Assembly: GCA_048262715.1 (NCBI GenBank)
Contig: JBLXEV010000002.1
Location: 248,001-312,000, forward strand
Length of the DNA stretch: 64,000 bases
Source: Albirhodobacter sp048262715
GTDB lineage: Bacteria > Pseudomonadota > Alphaproteobacteria > Rhodobacterales > Rhodobacteraceae
Direction of reading: 5' to 3'
Shown piece by piece: positions 50,216 to 58,927 of the stretch (the first letter of the stretch is position 1; every line of letters starts with the position of its first letter). The notes under the pieces were generated by a model. The model saw only the letters and a program-made list of their open reading frames with translations. It did no database searches and was not told where the DNA came from. A program made the translations under genes and the position numbers.

Positions 50216-51360
50216 CCGCTCAAACCGCCCAATCCCCAAAAAACCCAGCGCAAGCGCCCGCAGGTGACGCTGCGCGCAAACCGATGATCGAATTCCGCGA
50301 TGTGCATAAATATTACGGCGATTATCACGCACTGCGCGGGGTGACGGCCTCGATCAAAGCAGGCGAGTTCTTCTCGCTGCTCGGGCCCTCGGGCTGCGGC
50401 AAGACGACGCTTTTGCGCACCATTGCAGGGTTCGAGGGGATCTCTTCCGGCGTCGTGCTGGTGGATGATAAGGATATGGCGCAGGTGCCCGCCAACAAAC
50501 GCCCGACGAATATGGTGTTCCAAAGCTACGCGATCTTCCCGCATCTGACCGTCGCGCAAAACGTCGGCTTCGGCCTGCGACGCGATCCGCGCTCCAGCGT
50601 CGAGAAGGCAACGCTGGTCGAAGAGGCGCTCGGGATGGTCGGCCTTGCAGGCTACGGCAACCGCGCGGCCCATGCGCTCTCGGGCGGGCAACGGCAACGG
50701 GTCGCGCTGGCCCGCGCTCTGATCTTAAAACCAAAGGTGCTGCTGCTGGATGAGCCGCTCTCCGCGCTGGATAAAAAGATGCGCGAGCAGATGCAGGTCG
50801 AGCTGATCCGCCTGCAACGGCAGGTCGGTATTACCTTCGTGCTGGTCACCCATGATCAGGAAGAGGCTCTGGTGATGTCGGATCGCATCGCGGTGATGTT
50901 CGAGGGCAATATCGCCCAACTCGCTGATCCCGAAACCCTCTATCGCCGCCCCAATTCACGCAAAGTGGCGGAATTCATCGGCGTGATGAACTTCCTGCCG
51001 ACTGAGATCACATCCGAGGAGGGCGGCCAGATCCATCTCGAGGTCGCGGGCCTCGGCCCTGTCGCAATTTCCGCCGATCAAGCCCCCGCAGCCCCCTCCG
51101 GCGCAGGGGCCTGTGTCGGCTTCCGTCCGGAAACCCTCACGATCCTGTTTGACGGCCAAACCGCGACCGACCGCGAGACCCATGCCACCATTGAGGAAGT
51201 CGTCTATTACGGCGATATGACCTATTACGATGTCCGGCTCGATGGCGTCACAGCCCCCGTGCGGATCTCGATGCGCAACGTTTTTGGCCGCCCCGTGCTC
51301 GACATCGGCGCGCGCACAAGGGTCGCTTGGTCGGCGGGGGCTTTGGTCCTGTTCCGGTAA
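50212..51360 (+). CDS. ABC transporter ATP-binding protein, spermidine/putrescine type (PotA-like)
   Basis: A 382-residue ATPase. Residues 1-22 are a proline/alanine-rich extension before the ABC domain. Walker A is LGPSGCGKTT, the signature LSGGQRQRVALARAL, Walker B VLLLDEPLSALD, and the switch histidine lies in VTHDQEE. A TOBE domain occupies the last 90 residues. The start is GTG 50212, overlapping the potC-like stop (GTGA). No periplasmic binding protein gene lies in this cluster. A large palindromic intergenic element follows the stop. Confidence 0.92.
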   Translation: MTAQTAQSPKNPAQAPAGDAARKPMIEFRDVHKYYGDYHALRGVTASIKAGEFFSLLGPSGCGKTTLLRTIAGFEGISSGVVLVDDKDMAQVPANKRPTNMVFQSYAIFPHLTVAQNVGFGLRRDPRSSVEKATLVEEALGMVGLAGYGNRAAHALSGGQRQRVALARALILKPKVLLLDEPLSALDKKMREQMQVELIRLQRQVGITFVLVTHDQEEALVMSDRIAVMFEGNIAQLADPETLYRRPNSRKVAEFIGVMNFLPTEITSEEGGQIHLEVAGLGPVAISADQAPAAPSGAGACVGFRPETLTILFDGQTATDRETHATIEEVVYYGDMTYYDVRLDGVTAPVRISMRNVFGRPVLDIGARTRVAWSAGALVLFR

Positions 51361-51378
51361 CGCCTGCGGCAGCGGCGA

Positions 51379-51534
51379 GGGGGGGCGCTGCCCCCCGACG
51401 CGATTGCGCGGCAATCACCTCTCCCCCCGGGATATTTGCAGCAACCAGAAGAGATAGAGCGTCTCTCCCTTTCTGGTTGCCTAAAATATCCCGGGGTGAA
51501 TTGGCGTTAGCCAAGAGGGGCAGCGCCCCTTTTT
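51379..51534. repeat. Nested palindromic intergenic element (REP-like)
   Basis: The outer elements are a GGGGGCGCTGCCCCC-type hairpin (about 51380-51395) and its reverse-complement-like partner GGGGCAGCGCCCC (51517-51529). Inside lies a long inverted repeat: CCCCGGGATATTT (51425-51437) with AAATATCCCGGGG (51484-51496), and GCAACCAGAA (51441-51450) with TTCTGGTTGC (51471-51480). The right-hand end, AGGGGC-AGC-GCCCCT followed by TTTT, could terminate the ABC operon. Similar CCCCGGGATATTT palindromes are frequent between genes of Rhodobacterales (from memory). Confidence 0.75.
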
Positions 51535-51602
51535 ATCTGCCTGCACTTTGACAGCCCTTCGGAACCTGCTAGACCGCGCAGGGAAAATTCCACGAGGTCG
51601 CC

Positions 51603-53087
51603 ATGACACTTCCCACCATTCGCCTGACCAACACAAAAACGCGTCACAAAGAGGCATTCACGCCGTTGGACGCCAAGAATGTGCGGATGTATCTGTGTGG
51701 GCCGACGGTGTATGACCGCGCGCATCTGGGCAATGCACGGCCCGTGGTGGTGTTTGACGTTTTATACCGTCTCTTGCGCCATGTTTACGGGGCGGATCAC
51801 GTCACCTATGTGCGCAATTTCACCGATGTGGATGACAAGATCAACGCCACTGCGCTGAGCCGGAAAGAGGCAGGCGCGGCGGGATCCCTGGAGGATCTGA
51901 TCAAGGAGCGCACCGAGGAAACCATCGGCTGGTATCACGCCGATATGGACGCGCTCGGCGCGCTGCGCCCCGATCATGAGCCGCGCGCGACCGATTACAT
52001 CGGCGCGATGGTGACGATGATCGAGGGCTTGATCGAGAAGGGCCACGCCTATGAAGCCAAGGGCCATGTGCTGTTCGATGTGCGCTCCTATAAAGACTAT
52101 GGCGCGCTCTCGGGCCGCTCCGTCGATGATATGATCGCAGGCGCGCGGGTGGAAGTGGCGCCTTATAAGCGCGATCCGATGGATTTCGTGCTCTGGAAGC
52201 CGTCCTCCGACGATCTGCCCGGCTGGGACAGCCCTTGGGGCCGTGGCCGTCCGGGCTGGCATATCGAGTGCTCTGCCATGTCCTATGAATTGCTCGGCGA
52301 GAGTTTTGACATCCATGCGGGCGGGATTGATTTGCAATTCCCGCATCACGAGAACGAGGTCGCACAGAGCTGCTGCGCGCATCCCGAGGGCGGGTTTGCG
52401 AGCGTCTGGATGCACAACGAGATGCTGCAGGTCGAGGGCAAGAAGATGTCCAAGAGCTTGGGCAATTTCTTCACCGTGCGGGATTTGCTGGATCAGGGCA
52501 TTCCGGGCGAGGTCATTCGCTTCGTGTTCCTGAGCACGCATTACGGCAAGCCGATGGACTGGACGGCGGAGAAGGCCGAGCAGGCGGAGAAGTCGCTCAA
52601 TACGTTGATGGAGGCAATGCAGCTATCACAAAGCTATGGCTGTGAGGCTACGGGTCGATACGAGGATCTTGTCGGTCAGGTGCTATGGGCATTGGAAGAC
52701 GATCTGAATACGAGCCAGGCGATCACCAGTCTCATGACACAAGCTGCTGTCATCGTGAAATTTGACGACGGCCGGATGTCGCAAGACGGAGTAGACAAGG
52801 CGACTGTCATAAAAGAGATGGGCGATAGTTTGCTCACTGGGTTGGATGTTCTCGGCCTTTTGGAATTGCTCCAGAAACGCGCCAAGCGTGCTGACGGTCT
52901 GTCTGAGTATGCGAACAAACTCACCGCCCTTCGCGCCGCTGCGATGGCATCCAAAGACTTCGCGCCTGTGGATGCGTTGAAAGCGGCGCTGCAAGAGGCG
53001 GGGGTTGAGGTTCGGATGACGAAAGAGGGGGTCGAACTGCTCCCCGCCGCCGGATTTGATCCTGCCAAACTGGAGGCGCTGAAATGA
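51603..53087 (+). CDS. cysS: Cysteine--tRNA ligase
   Basis: A 494-residue class I aminoacyl-tRNA synthetase that charges tRNA-Cys. The N-terminal LCGPTVYDRAHLGNAR holds the zinc-binding cysteine and the HIGH-type signature in the form AHLGN. WHIECSAMS and GIDLQFPHHENE supply further zinc ligands. The KMSKS loop is KKMSKSLGNF (about residues 280-290). The C-terminal third is the DALR/anticodon region. Bases about 52620-52960 have visibly lower GC and different codon choice from the rest of the gene, although the frame is intact. The stop overlaps the citramalate synthase start (ATGA). Confidence 0.95.
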   Translation: MTLPTIRLTNTKTRHKEAFTPLDAKNVRMYLCGPTVYDRAHLGNARPVVVFDVLYRLLRHVYGADHVTYVRNFTDVDDKINATALSRKEAGAAGSLEDLIKERTEETIGWYHADMDALGALRPDHEPRATDYIGAMVTMIEGLIEKGHAYEAKGHVLFDVRSYKDYGALSGRSVDDMIAGARVEVAPYKRDPMDFVLWKPSSDDLPGWDSPWGRGRPGWHIECSAMSYELLGESFDIHAGGIDLQFPHHENEVAQSCCAHPEGGFASVWMHNEMLQVEGKKMSKSLGNFFTVRDLLDQGIPGEVIRFVFLSTHYGKPMDWTAEKAEQAEKSLNTLMEAMQLSQSYGCEATGRYEDLVGQVLWALEDDLNTSQAITSLMTQAAVIVKFDDGRMSQDGVDKATVIKEMGDSLLTGLDVLGLLELLQKRAKRADGLSEYANKLTALRAAAMASKDFAPVDALKAALQEAGVEVRMTKEGVELLPAAGFDPAKLEALK

Positions 53088-54706
53088 CCCGCGAACGCCT
53101 CTACCTCTATGACACCACGCTGCGTGACGGCCAACAAACCCAAGGCGTGCAATTCTCATTGGCAGAAAAGCAGGCCATTGCCGCATCCCTCGATGCCATC
53201 GGCATTGATTATATCGAGGGCGGCTGGCCCGGCGCGAACCCGACCGATAGCGATTTCTTCAACGCCCGCCCGCAGACCCGCGCGCGTTTTACCGCCTTTG
53301 GCATGACCAAACGTGCGGGGCGCTCGGCGGAGAATGACGATGTGCTGGCGCAGGTGATGAATGCGGGCACGCCGGCGGTCTGTCTGGTTGGCAAGAGCCA
53401 TGAATTCCACGTCAAAACCGCGCTGGGGATTTCGCTGGAGGAGAATGTCGAGAACATCCGCGCCTCCATTGCGCATATCACCGCGCAGGGCCGCGAGGCG
53501 CTGTTTGATGCGGAGCATTTCTTTGATGGCTACCGCGCGGATCCCGCCTATGCGCTCGCGTGCATCCATGCGGCCTATTCTGCGGGCGCGCGGTGGATTG
53601 TGCTCTGCGATACCAATGGCGGCACTTTGCCAGAGGAGATTGGCACGGTGGTGCGCGCGGTGATCGCCTCGGGGATTGCCGGCGATCATCTGGGCATTCA
53701 CACCCATGATGACACGGGCAACGCGGTGGCCTGCTCGCTGGCGGCGGTGCTGGCGGGGGCGCGGCAGGTGCAGGGCACGCTCAACGGTCTGGGCGAGCGT
53801 TGCGGCAATGCGAATCTGATCACCCTGATCCCGACCTTGCTGCTCAAAGAGCCTTTCGCGAGCCAGTTCGAGATTGGCGTGCAGCGCGAAAGCCTTGGCG
53901 GGCTGACCGCGCTCTCGCGCAAACTCGACGAGCTTTTGAACCGCGTGCCGCTGCGCTCCGCGCCCTATGTCGGGGCCTCGGCCTTCGCGCATAAGGCGGG
54001 GCTGCATGCCTCCGCGATCCTCAAAGACCCCTCGACCTATGAACATATCGATCCCGCGCTTGTCGGCAATGAGCGGATCATCCCGATGTCCAATCAGGCG
54101 GGGCAATCGAACCTGCGTGCACGGCTGGCACAGGCGGGGATTGAGGTCGATCCGAAGGATCCGCGCCTCGCGCAAATCCTTGATGTGATTAAGGAACGTG
54201 AGGATCAAGGCTATGCCTATGACGGCGCGCAGGCGAGTTTCGAGCTGATCGCGCGGCGCGAATTGGGCCTGTTGCCCGCGTATTTCTCGGTGGAGCGCTA
54301 CCGCGTGACGGTGGAGCGCAAGCGCACGGCGTCGGGCAAGATGGGGCATCTGTCGGAAGCGGTTGTGGTGGTCAATATCGGCGGGCAGCGCACGCTCTCG
54401 GTCTCCGAAGGGATCGTTGAGGATGGGTCTGACGGCGGCCCCGTCAACGCGCTGTCCAAAGCGCTGGCGAAGGATCTCGGCCCTTATCAATCGGTGATCG
54501 ACGATATGAAACTGGTCGATTTCCGGGTGCGGATCACCCAAGGCGGCACCGAGGCCGTGACTCGGGTGACGATTGACAGCGAAGACGGGCAGGGGCGGCA
54601 ATGGTCCACGGTGGGGGTCTCGCCCAACATCGTTGATGCCTCCTTCGAGGCGCTACTCGATGCGATCAATTGGAAGCTCGCGCGGGATGGGGCCGTTCCG
54701 GTATGA
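53084..54706 (+). CDS. cimA: (R)-citramalate synthase
   Basis: A 540-residue HMGL/DRE-TIM enzyme. YLYDTTLRDGQQTQGVQFSLAEK opens the barrel and carries the catalytic arginine and metal-binding aspartate. GIDYIEGGWPGANPTD is characteristic of the CimA-type group and separates it from LeuA. HTHDDTGNAVA provides the metal-binding histidines, and NGLGERCGNANL follows. The last 120 residues form the LeuA-type allosteric dimer domain. The reaction is condensation of pyruvate with acetyl-CoA to citramalate, an entry into isoleucine synthesis. It is coupled by overlap to cysS upstream and to the isoprenoid-synthase-like gene downstream. Confidence 0.92.
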   Translation: MTRERLYLYDTTLRDGQQTQGVQFSLAEKQAIAASLDAIGIDYIEGGWPGANPTDSDFFNARPQTRARFTAFGMTKRAGRSAENDDVLAQVMNAGTPAVCLVGKSHEFHVKTALGISLEENVENIRASIAHITAQGREALFDAEHFFDGYRADPAYALACIHAAYSAGARWIVLCDTNGGTLPEEIGTVVRAVIASGIAGDHLGIHTHDDTGNAVACSLAAVLAGARQVQGTLNGLGERCGNANLITLIPTLLLKEPFASQFEIGVQRESLGGLTALSRKLDELLNRVPLRSAPYVGASAFAHKAGLHASAILKDPSTYEHIDPALVGNERIIPMSNQAGQSNLRARLAQAGIEVDPKDPRLAQILDVIKEREDQGYAYDGAQASFELIARRELGLLPAYFSVERYRVTVERKRTASGKMGHLSEAVVVVNIGGQRTLSVSEGIVEDGSDGGPVNALSKALAKDLGPYQSVIDDMKLVDFRVRITQGGTEAVTRVTIDSEDGQGRQWSTVGVSPNIVDASFEALLDAINWKLARDGAVPV

Positions 54707-55503
54707 GCCGTCCCGATCCTGATATCGCGCTGGCGGCCGAGCGGTTGGCTTTGGGCGATGCGGCGCGCTGGTCGTCTGTGCTGGCGGCCCCTGTCGCGGC
54801 GCGGCCCGTGCTGATCGCGCTTGGGGCGCTCAATCTGGAACTGGCGCGGGCACCTTGGGCCTCAAGCGAGCCGATGGTGGCGGAGATGCGGCTGCAGTGG
54901 TGGGTAGATGCGCTGGAAACGGCGGGCGCCTCCGGCAAGCCGCTGCCGCATGAGATTGGCCCCGCGGTGCAGATGGCGCTGACGGCGGGCGCGCCGCTCG
55001 CCGATCTGGTCGCCGCAGCGGAAGCGCGGCGCTGGGATTGCTGGAAAGAGCCGTTCGAGGATGAGGCCGCCTTTGACGCCTATCTCGCAGCAACTGCGGG
55101 CGGGATGATCTGGGCCAGCGCGCGCGCCCTTGGCGCTGATCCAGCGGCGGAACCGATTGCGCGGGAGGCGGGCTGGGCCTTCGGGTTGGCCAATCTGTTC
55201 CTCGCGATCCCTGAGTTGGAAGCGCGCGGACGGTATCCGGTGGTGGATGGGCGGGCCACGGCGCTTGCCGATCTCGCTTTGCGGGGCCTCGCGCGGCTGG
55301 ACAGCGCAAGGGCAGGGCGCGCGCGCCTTTCCAAAGCCAATCGTAAGGCGCTGGATCCGGCCTTGCTGCAAGGCTGGCAGGCGCGGGCCATCTTAACGCG
55401 GGCGAAAAACGAGCCCGATCGCATCGCGGCGGGGGCCTTGGAGCTTTCCGAATTCCGCCGCCGCGCAGGCTTGCTGCGCGCGGCCCTTCTGGGCGCGTAT
55501 TAA
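54703..55503 (+). CDS. Squalene/phytoene synthase family protein (NDUFAF6-like)
   Basis: A 266-residue helical protein of the isoprenoid synthase fold. MRLQWWVDALET (about residue 65) is the position of the first aspartate-rich motif, but the DxxxD pair expected of true phytoene synthases is reduced. A likely second motif region is FGLANLFLAIPELEARGRYPV. Single-copy alphaproteobacterial relatives of this shape are homologous to the mitochondrial complex I assembly factor NDUFAF6. A catalytic role in carotenoid synthesis is therefore less likely, and no other carotenoid gene is nearby. The ATG at 54703 overlaps the cimA stop (ATGA). Confidence 0.8.
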   Translation: MSRPDPDIALAAERLALGDAARWSSVLAAPVAARPVLIALGALNLELARAPWASSEPMVAEMRLQWWVDALETAGASGKPLPHEIGPAVQMALTAGAPLADLVAAAEARRWDCWKEPFEDEAAFDAYLAATAGGMIWASARALGADPAAEPIAREAGWAFGLANLFLAIPELEARGRYPVVDGRATALADLALRGLARLDSARAGRARLSKANRKALDPALLQGWQARAILTRAKNEPDRIAAGALELSEFRRRAGLLRAALLGAY

Positions 55504-55695
55504 CGAAAGTTTTCGCTTCTTTTCCTGCCCTGCACGGCACTGCCCCCGAAAGGACGGGCAGCGTTTAAACTTATCTTCAGAGATTTCCCCGATGGTCGCC
55601 TGAGATGAGGCGGAGCGTCATCTGTCGATTGCGGGTGTGCACCGCCGTCAGATGATGCCGCGCGATTGCTGCCGCCGCGAATCCAAGGGTGAACT

Positions 55696-58600
55696 ATGTC
55701 GATGAAATTCCTTCAGAATCTCAAACTCTCCATCAAGATTCCGTTGATTATTGTGCTTGCACTCGGGTCAGGATTGCTGCTGATGGGGCAAATCGCGGGC
55801 ACCACGACGGAGGCGATGCTGAAAGCGGAAGGAACCGAACGGCTGGAGTTGGTGCGCGCTGCCCGCATGCGAGCGCTGGATCGTTGGAGCACAACGGTGA
55901 TCTCCGACCTCTCGGCCAATGCGTTTTCCGATCAATCCTCGCGAATGTTCAAGGAATTCGACAGCGCATGGAAAGGGTTAGGCGAGGATCCCTCGGCCCA
56001 TCTCATTGAAAAATACATCACCGAGAACCCGAACCCGTTGGGCGAGCGGCAAAACCTCGGCTATGCGCGCGATATGTCGAACTATTCGAAGTTACACCGC
56101 CGCTATCACCGTGGGTTCCTCACGCAGATCGAGGAGAAGGGCTATTACGATATCTTCCTGATCGATCCGGCGGGGAACATTGTCTACACCGTAATGAAGG
56201 AAGATGATTTCGCGCAAAATGTCACCCGTGGCACGCTTGCGAGTACGGGTCTGGCGGACGTGTTTACCAGCATAGTTGCGAATGACACAAAAGAGCCCGT
56301 GGTCTCGAAATTCCAACATTACGGCCCGTCGAGCGACGCGCCTGCCGCTTTTGCGGGCGTCGGAGTGCGCAGCCCTTCGGGCACGCTTCTCGGGGTGCTG
56401 GCCTATCAAATTTCGATGAAGGGCATCACCGATATCATGTCGGCGCCCGATGGGCTTGGCGAGACGGGGCAGGCCTATCTGGTGTCATCGGACGGAATTC
56501 TGGCCTCAGATCTGCGCGGGGAAACCGGGGCCACGACGCTGGATCGGCCCATCGGGATTCCCCCCGTGCGTCTCGCGCTGAGGGGGGAGAGCGGCGTCTA
56601 TGAAGGGGCAGGCGCTTTGGGCGACCCTGCGATTGTGGCCTATGCACCGATCACACTGTTTGGCTTGAAAAAAGCGCTCGTGGTCGAACAGAGCCAAGTC
56701 GAGCTGCTGGCCCCTTTCCTTGCACAGGCACGGACACTCAAACTCGTTTCCGTGGCCTTGATGCTCGCACTCTCGGCGCTGTCGTGGCTAATCGCGCGCT
56801 CTGTCGCGCGCCCGCTCAAACGGGTTGAAGAGGCGATGGGGCAGATTTCCGAAGGCGATTATGCCACCGTCGTGCCCCATAGCACCCAGACTGACGAGGT
56901 TGGCCAGATCGCCCGGACCCTGGAGGCCTTCAATACAAAACTCGCTCAGGGTGATGCACTCGCCCGCGATGCGACGCTGAAAGGCGCGGCCTTTGCGGCG
57001 GGCTCGTCTGCGATGATGATGGCCGATACAAACTTCAAGATCATCTATACGAATGCAGCGCTTGAAAGATTGATCGCCGACCGGGTCGACGATTTCACCG
57101 CAACCTATCCTGACCTCGATCCCGAGGCGCTGATCGGTATGAGCCTCGATGTCTTCCACAGCGAGTCCGGTGGAATTCGGGCGCTGCTCGACGGCACCCA
57201 AAACCTACCGCACAGCACCAATATTGCCATTGGCGCGGGGCGTTTCACATTGGATCTGGCCGAGGTGGTCATGCCTGAGCAGGGGCGGATCGGCTATGTG
57301 CTGGAATGGCGCGATGTCACCGAAATGCAGATGAATCATGCGATATTGGGATCACTTGAGACCAATCAGATGATGATGGAACTCGACGCGCAGGGCAGGA
57401 TCAGCAAAGCGAATGCCAATGTTCTCACCGCAATGGGACTGTCGGAAACCGAGCTGATCGGCCGCTCCCTTCCGGAGATCGCGCAGGGGAAGGAGACCGC
57501 GGAGGTGCTCTCGGGCGCAAAGATTTGGGAACGTCTGTCGCAGAAAACGCCGGTGACGGGCCGTCTGACTCTTCAGGTGGCAGGCGGCGCGCAAGTCATC
57601 GCACAAGGCGCGATTACGCCGGTTCTGGATCACACCGGAGCGACGCTGAAAATCGTGATGATCGCCAGCGATGTCACCGCCGCGCAGGCCGAAATCCTGC
57701 GCGCAGACGCGTTGCGCGCCCAGATGCAGACAGCACAACAAAACGTCGTCGAAGCGCTACGGATCAATCTCACCAAACTTTCGGAGGGCGATCTTTCGGC
57801 GCATATAGATCAGGAGTTTTCGATTGAATACGGCCAGTTGCGGGCTGATTTCAACCTTGCGACGGCAAACCTCACGGCGGCGATGCTGGCGGTGATTGAC
57901 AATGCAACCTCGATTGAAACCGAGGCGCATGAAATCTCCAATGCCGCCGAAGATTTGAGCCGTCGGACAGAGAAACAAGCAGCAACACTGGAGGAAACAG
58001 CAGCGGCGCTCGATCAGCTTACGAGCTCGGTGCGATCCTCCTCGCAGGGCGCGAATGAGGCTAACCGCGTCGTGAACGAGGCGCGCGAGCGGGCGCAATC
58101 CTCCGGCGTCGTTGTGCAGCAAGCCGTTGCCGCGATGGGCGAAATTGAAAGCTCCTCGGCGCAGATCTCCAAAATCATTAGCGTGATCGACGAGATTGCC
58201 TTCCAGACGAACCTGCTTGCGCTCAACGCGGGCGTTGAGGCTGCGCGCGCGGGCGAGGCAGGGCGCGGATTTGCGGTGGTGGCCTCCGAAGTGCGCGCCT
58301 TGGCGCAGCGGTCCTCGGAAGCTGCACGCGAGATTGACGGGTTGATTTCCGCCTCCTCGACCCATGTGAAACGCGGCGTCGGATTGGTAGGCGAAGCGGG
58401 CAATGCGCTCGACGGCATATTAACATCGGTGATCGACATTGCCGCGCGGGTGGCCGAAATCGCGACCTCTGCGCAAGAGCAATCGGGCGGGCTCGCCGAG
58501 ATCAACACCGCCGTAAACGAGTTGGATCAGGTAACCCAGCAGAATGCGGCGATGTTCGAGCAAACCACCGCCGCAAGCCAATCGCTGACGCGCGGTGCGC

Positions 58601-58830
58601 AAGCCCTGTCGCAGACGGTGGCGCAATTTAGCACGGGTGAGGCGACTGGGCTTGGTCAGAAGTCCCCGAGCGGACCCACATCGATCGCGGGTAAAAACGC
58701 CGAGAGGTCGCCTGCCGATTGGGACACCCCCGCCAGCCCCATGCCGGCGCCAGCGTCGAAGCCGCTACAGCGCCCCAAGCGCGTCGTGAATGCTGGCCGC
58801 GATGTTGAGGCCGATTGGGAAGATTTTTGA
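55696..58830 (+). CDS. Methyl-accepting chemotaxis protein
   Basis: A 1044-residue receptor. Transmembrane helix 1 is at about residues 14-33 and helix 2 at about 347-366. The periplasmic part between them is of double-Cache size. HAMP (about 367-420) is followed by two PAS-like regions (about 430-545 and 550-675), a second HAMP-like helix pair (about 680-735) and the signalling domain with the hairpin tip IDEIAFQTNLLALNAGVEAARAGEAGRGFAVVA. A proline-rich tail ends in DWEDF, like the CheR/CheB-tethering pentapeptide of enteric receptors. It heads an mcp-cheB-cheD run. The ligand is unknown. Confidence 0.92.
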   Translation: MSMKFLQNLKLSIKIPLIIVLALGSGLLLMGQIAGTTTEAMLKAEGTERLELVRAARMRALDRWSTTVISDLSANAFSDQSSRMFKEFDSAWKGLGEDPSAHLIEKYITENPNPLGERQNLGYARDMSNYSKLHRRYHRGFLTQIEEKGYYDIFLIDPAGNIVYTVMKEDDFAQNVTRGTLASTGLADVFTSIVANDTKEPVVSKFQHYGPSSDAPAAFAGVGVRSPSGTLLGVLAYQISMKGITDIMSAPDGLGETGQAYLVSSDGILASDLRGETGATTLDRPIGIPPVRLALRGESGVYEGAGALGDPAIVAYAPITLFGLKKALVVEQSQVELLAPFLAQARTLKLVSVALMLALSALSWLIARSVARPLKRVEEAMGQISEGDYATVVPHSTQTDEVGQIARTLEAFNTKLAQGDALARDATLKGAAFAAGSSAMMMADTNFKIIYTNAALERLIADRVDDFTATYPDLDPEALIGMSLDVFHSESGGIRALLDGTQNLPHSTNIAIGAGRFTLDLAEVVMPEQGRIGYVLEWRDVTEMQMNHAILGSLETNQMMMELDAQGRISKANANVLTAMGLSETELIGRSLPEIAQGKETAEVLSGAKIWERLSQKTPVTGRLTLQVAGGAQVIAQGAITPVLDHTGATLKIVMIASDVTAAQAEILRADALRAQMQTAQQNVVEALRINLTKLSEGDLSAHIDQEFSIEYGQLRADFNLATANLTAAMLAVIDNATSIETEAHEISNAAEDLSRRTEKQAATLEETAAALDQLTSSVRSSSQGANEANRVVNEARERAQSSGVVVQQAVAAMGEIESSSAQISKIISVIDEIAFQTNLLALNAGVEAARAGEAGRGFAVVASEVRALAQRSSEAAREIDGLISASSTHVKRGVGLVGEAGNALDGILTSVIDIAARVAEIATSAQEQSGGLAEINTAVNELDQVTQQNAAMFEQTTAASQSLTRGAQALSQTVAQFSTGEATGLGQKSPSGPTSIAGKNAERSPADWDTPASPMPAPASKPLQRPKRVVNAGRDVEADWEDF

Positions 58831-58927
58831 TTCGGTCAGCACGCGCTGCATCCGCGCGGCACGCCGCACAGGCTTGGCGTAAAGCACTATAACACGGTTG
58901 GTGATTGCCCGAAGGGATTTTGTGTTC

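Noticed and set aside
54703..55503. Carotenoid phytoene synthase (CrtB)
   Set aside because: The aspartate-rich motifs are incomplete and no crt gene is near. The NDUFAF6-like group fits better.
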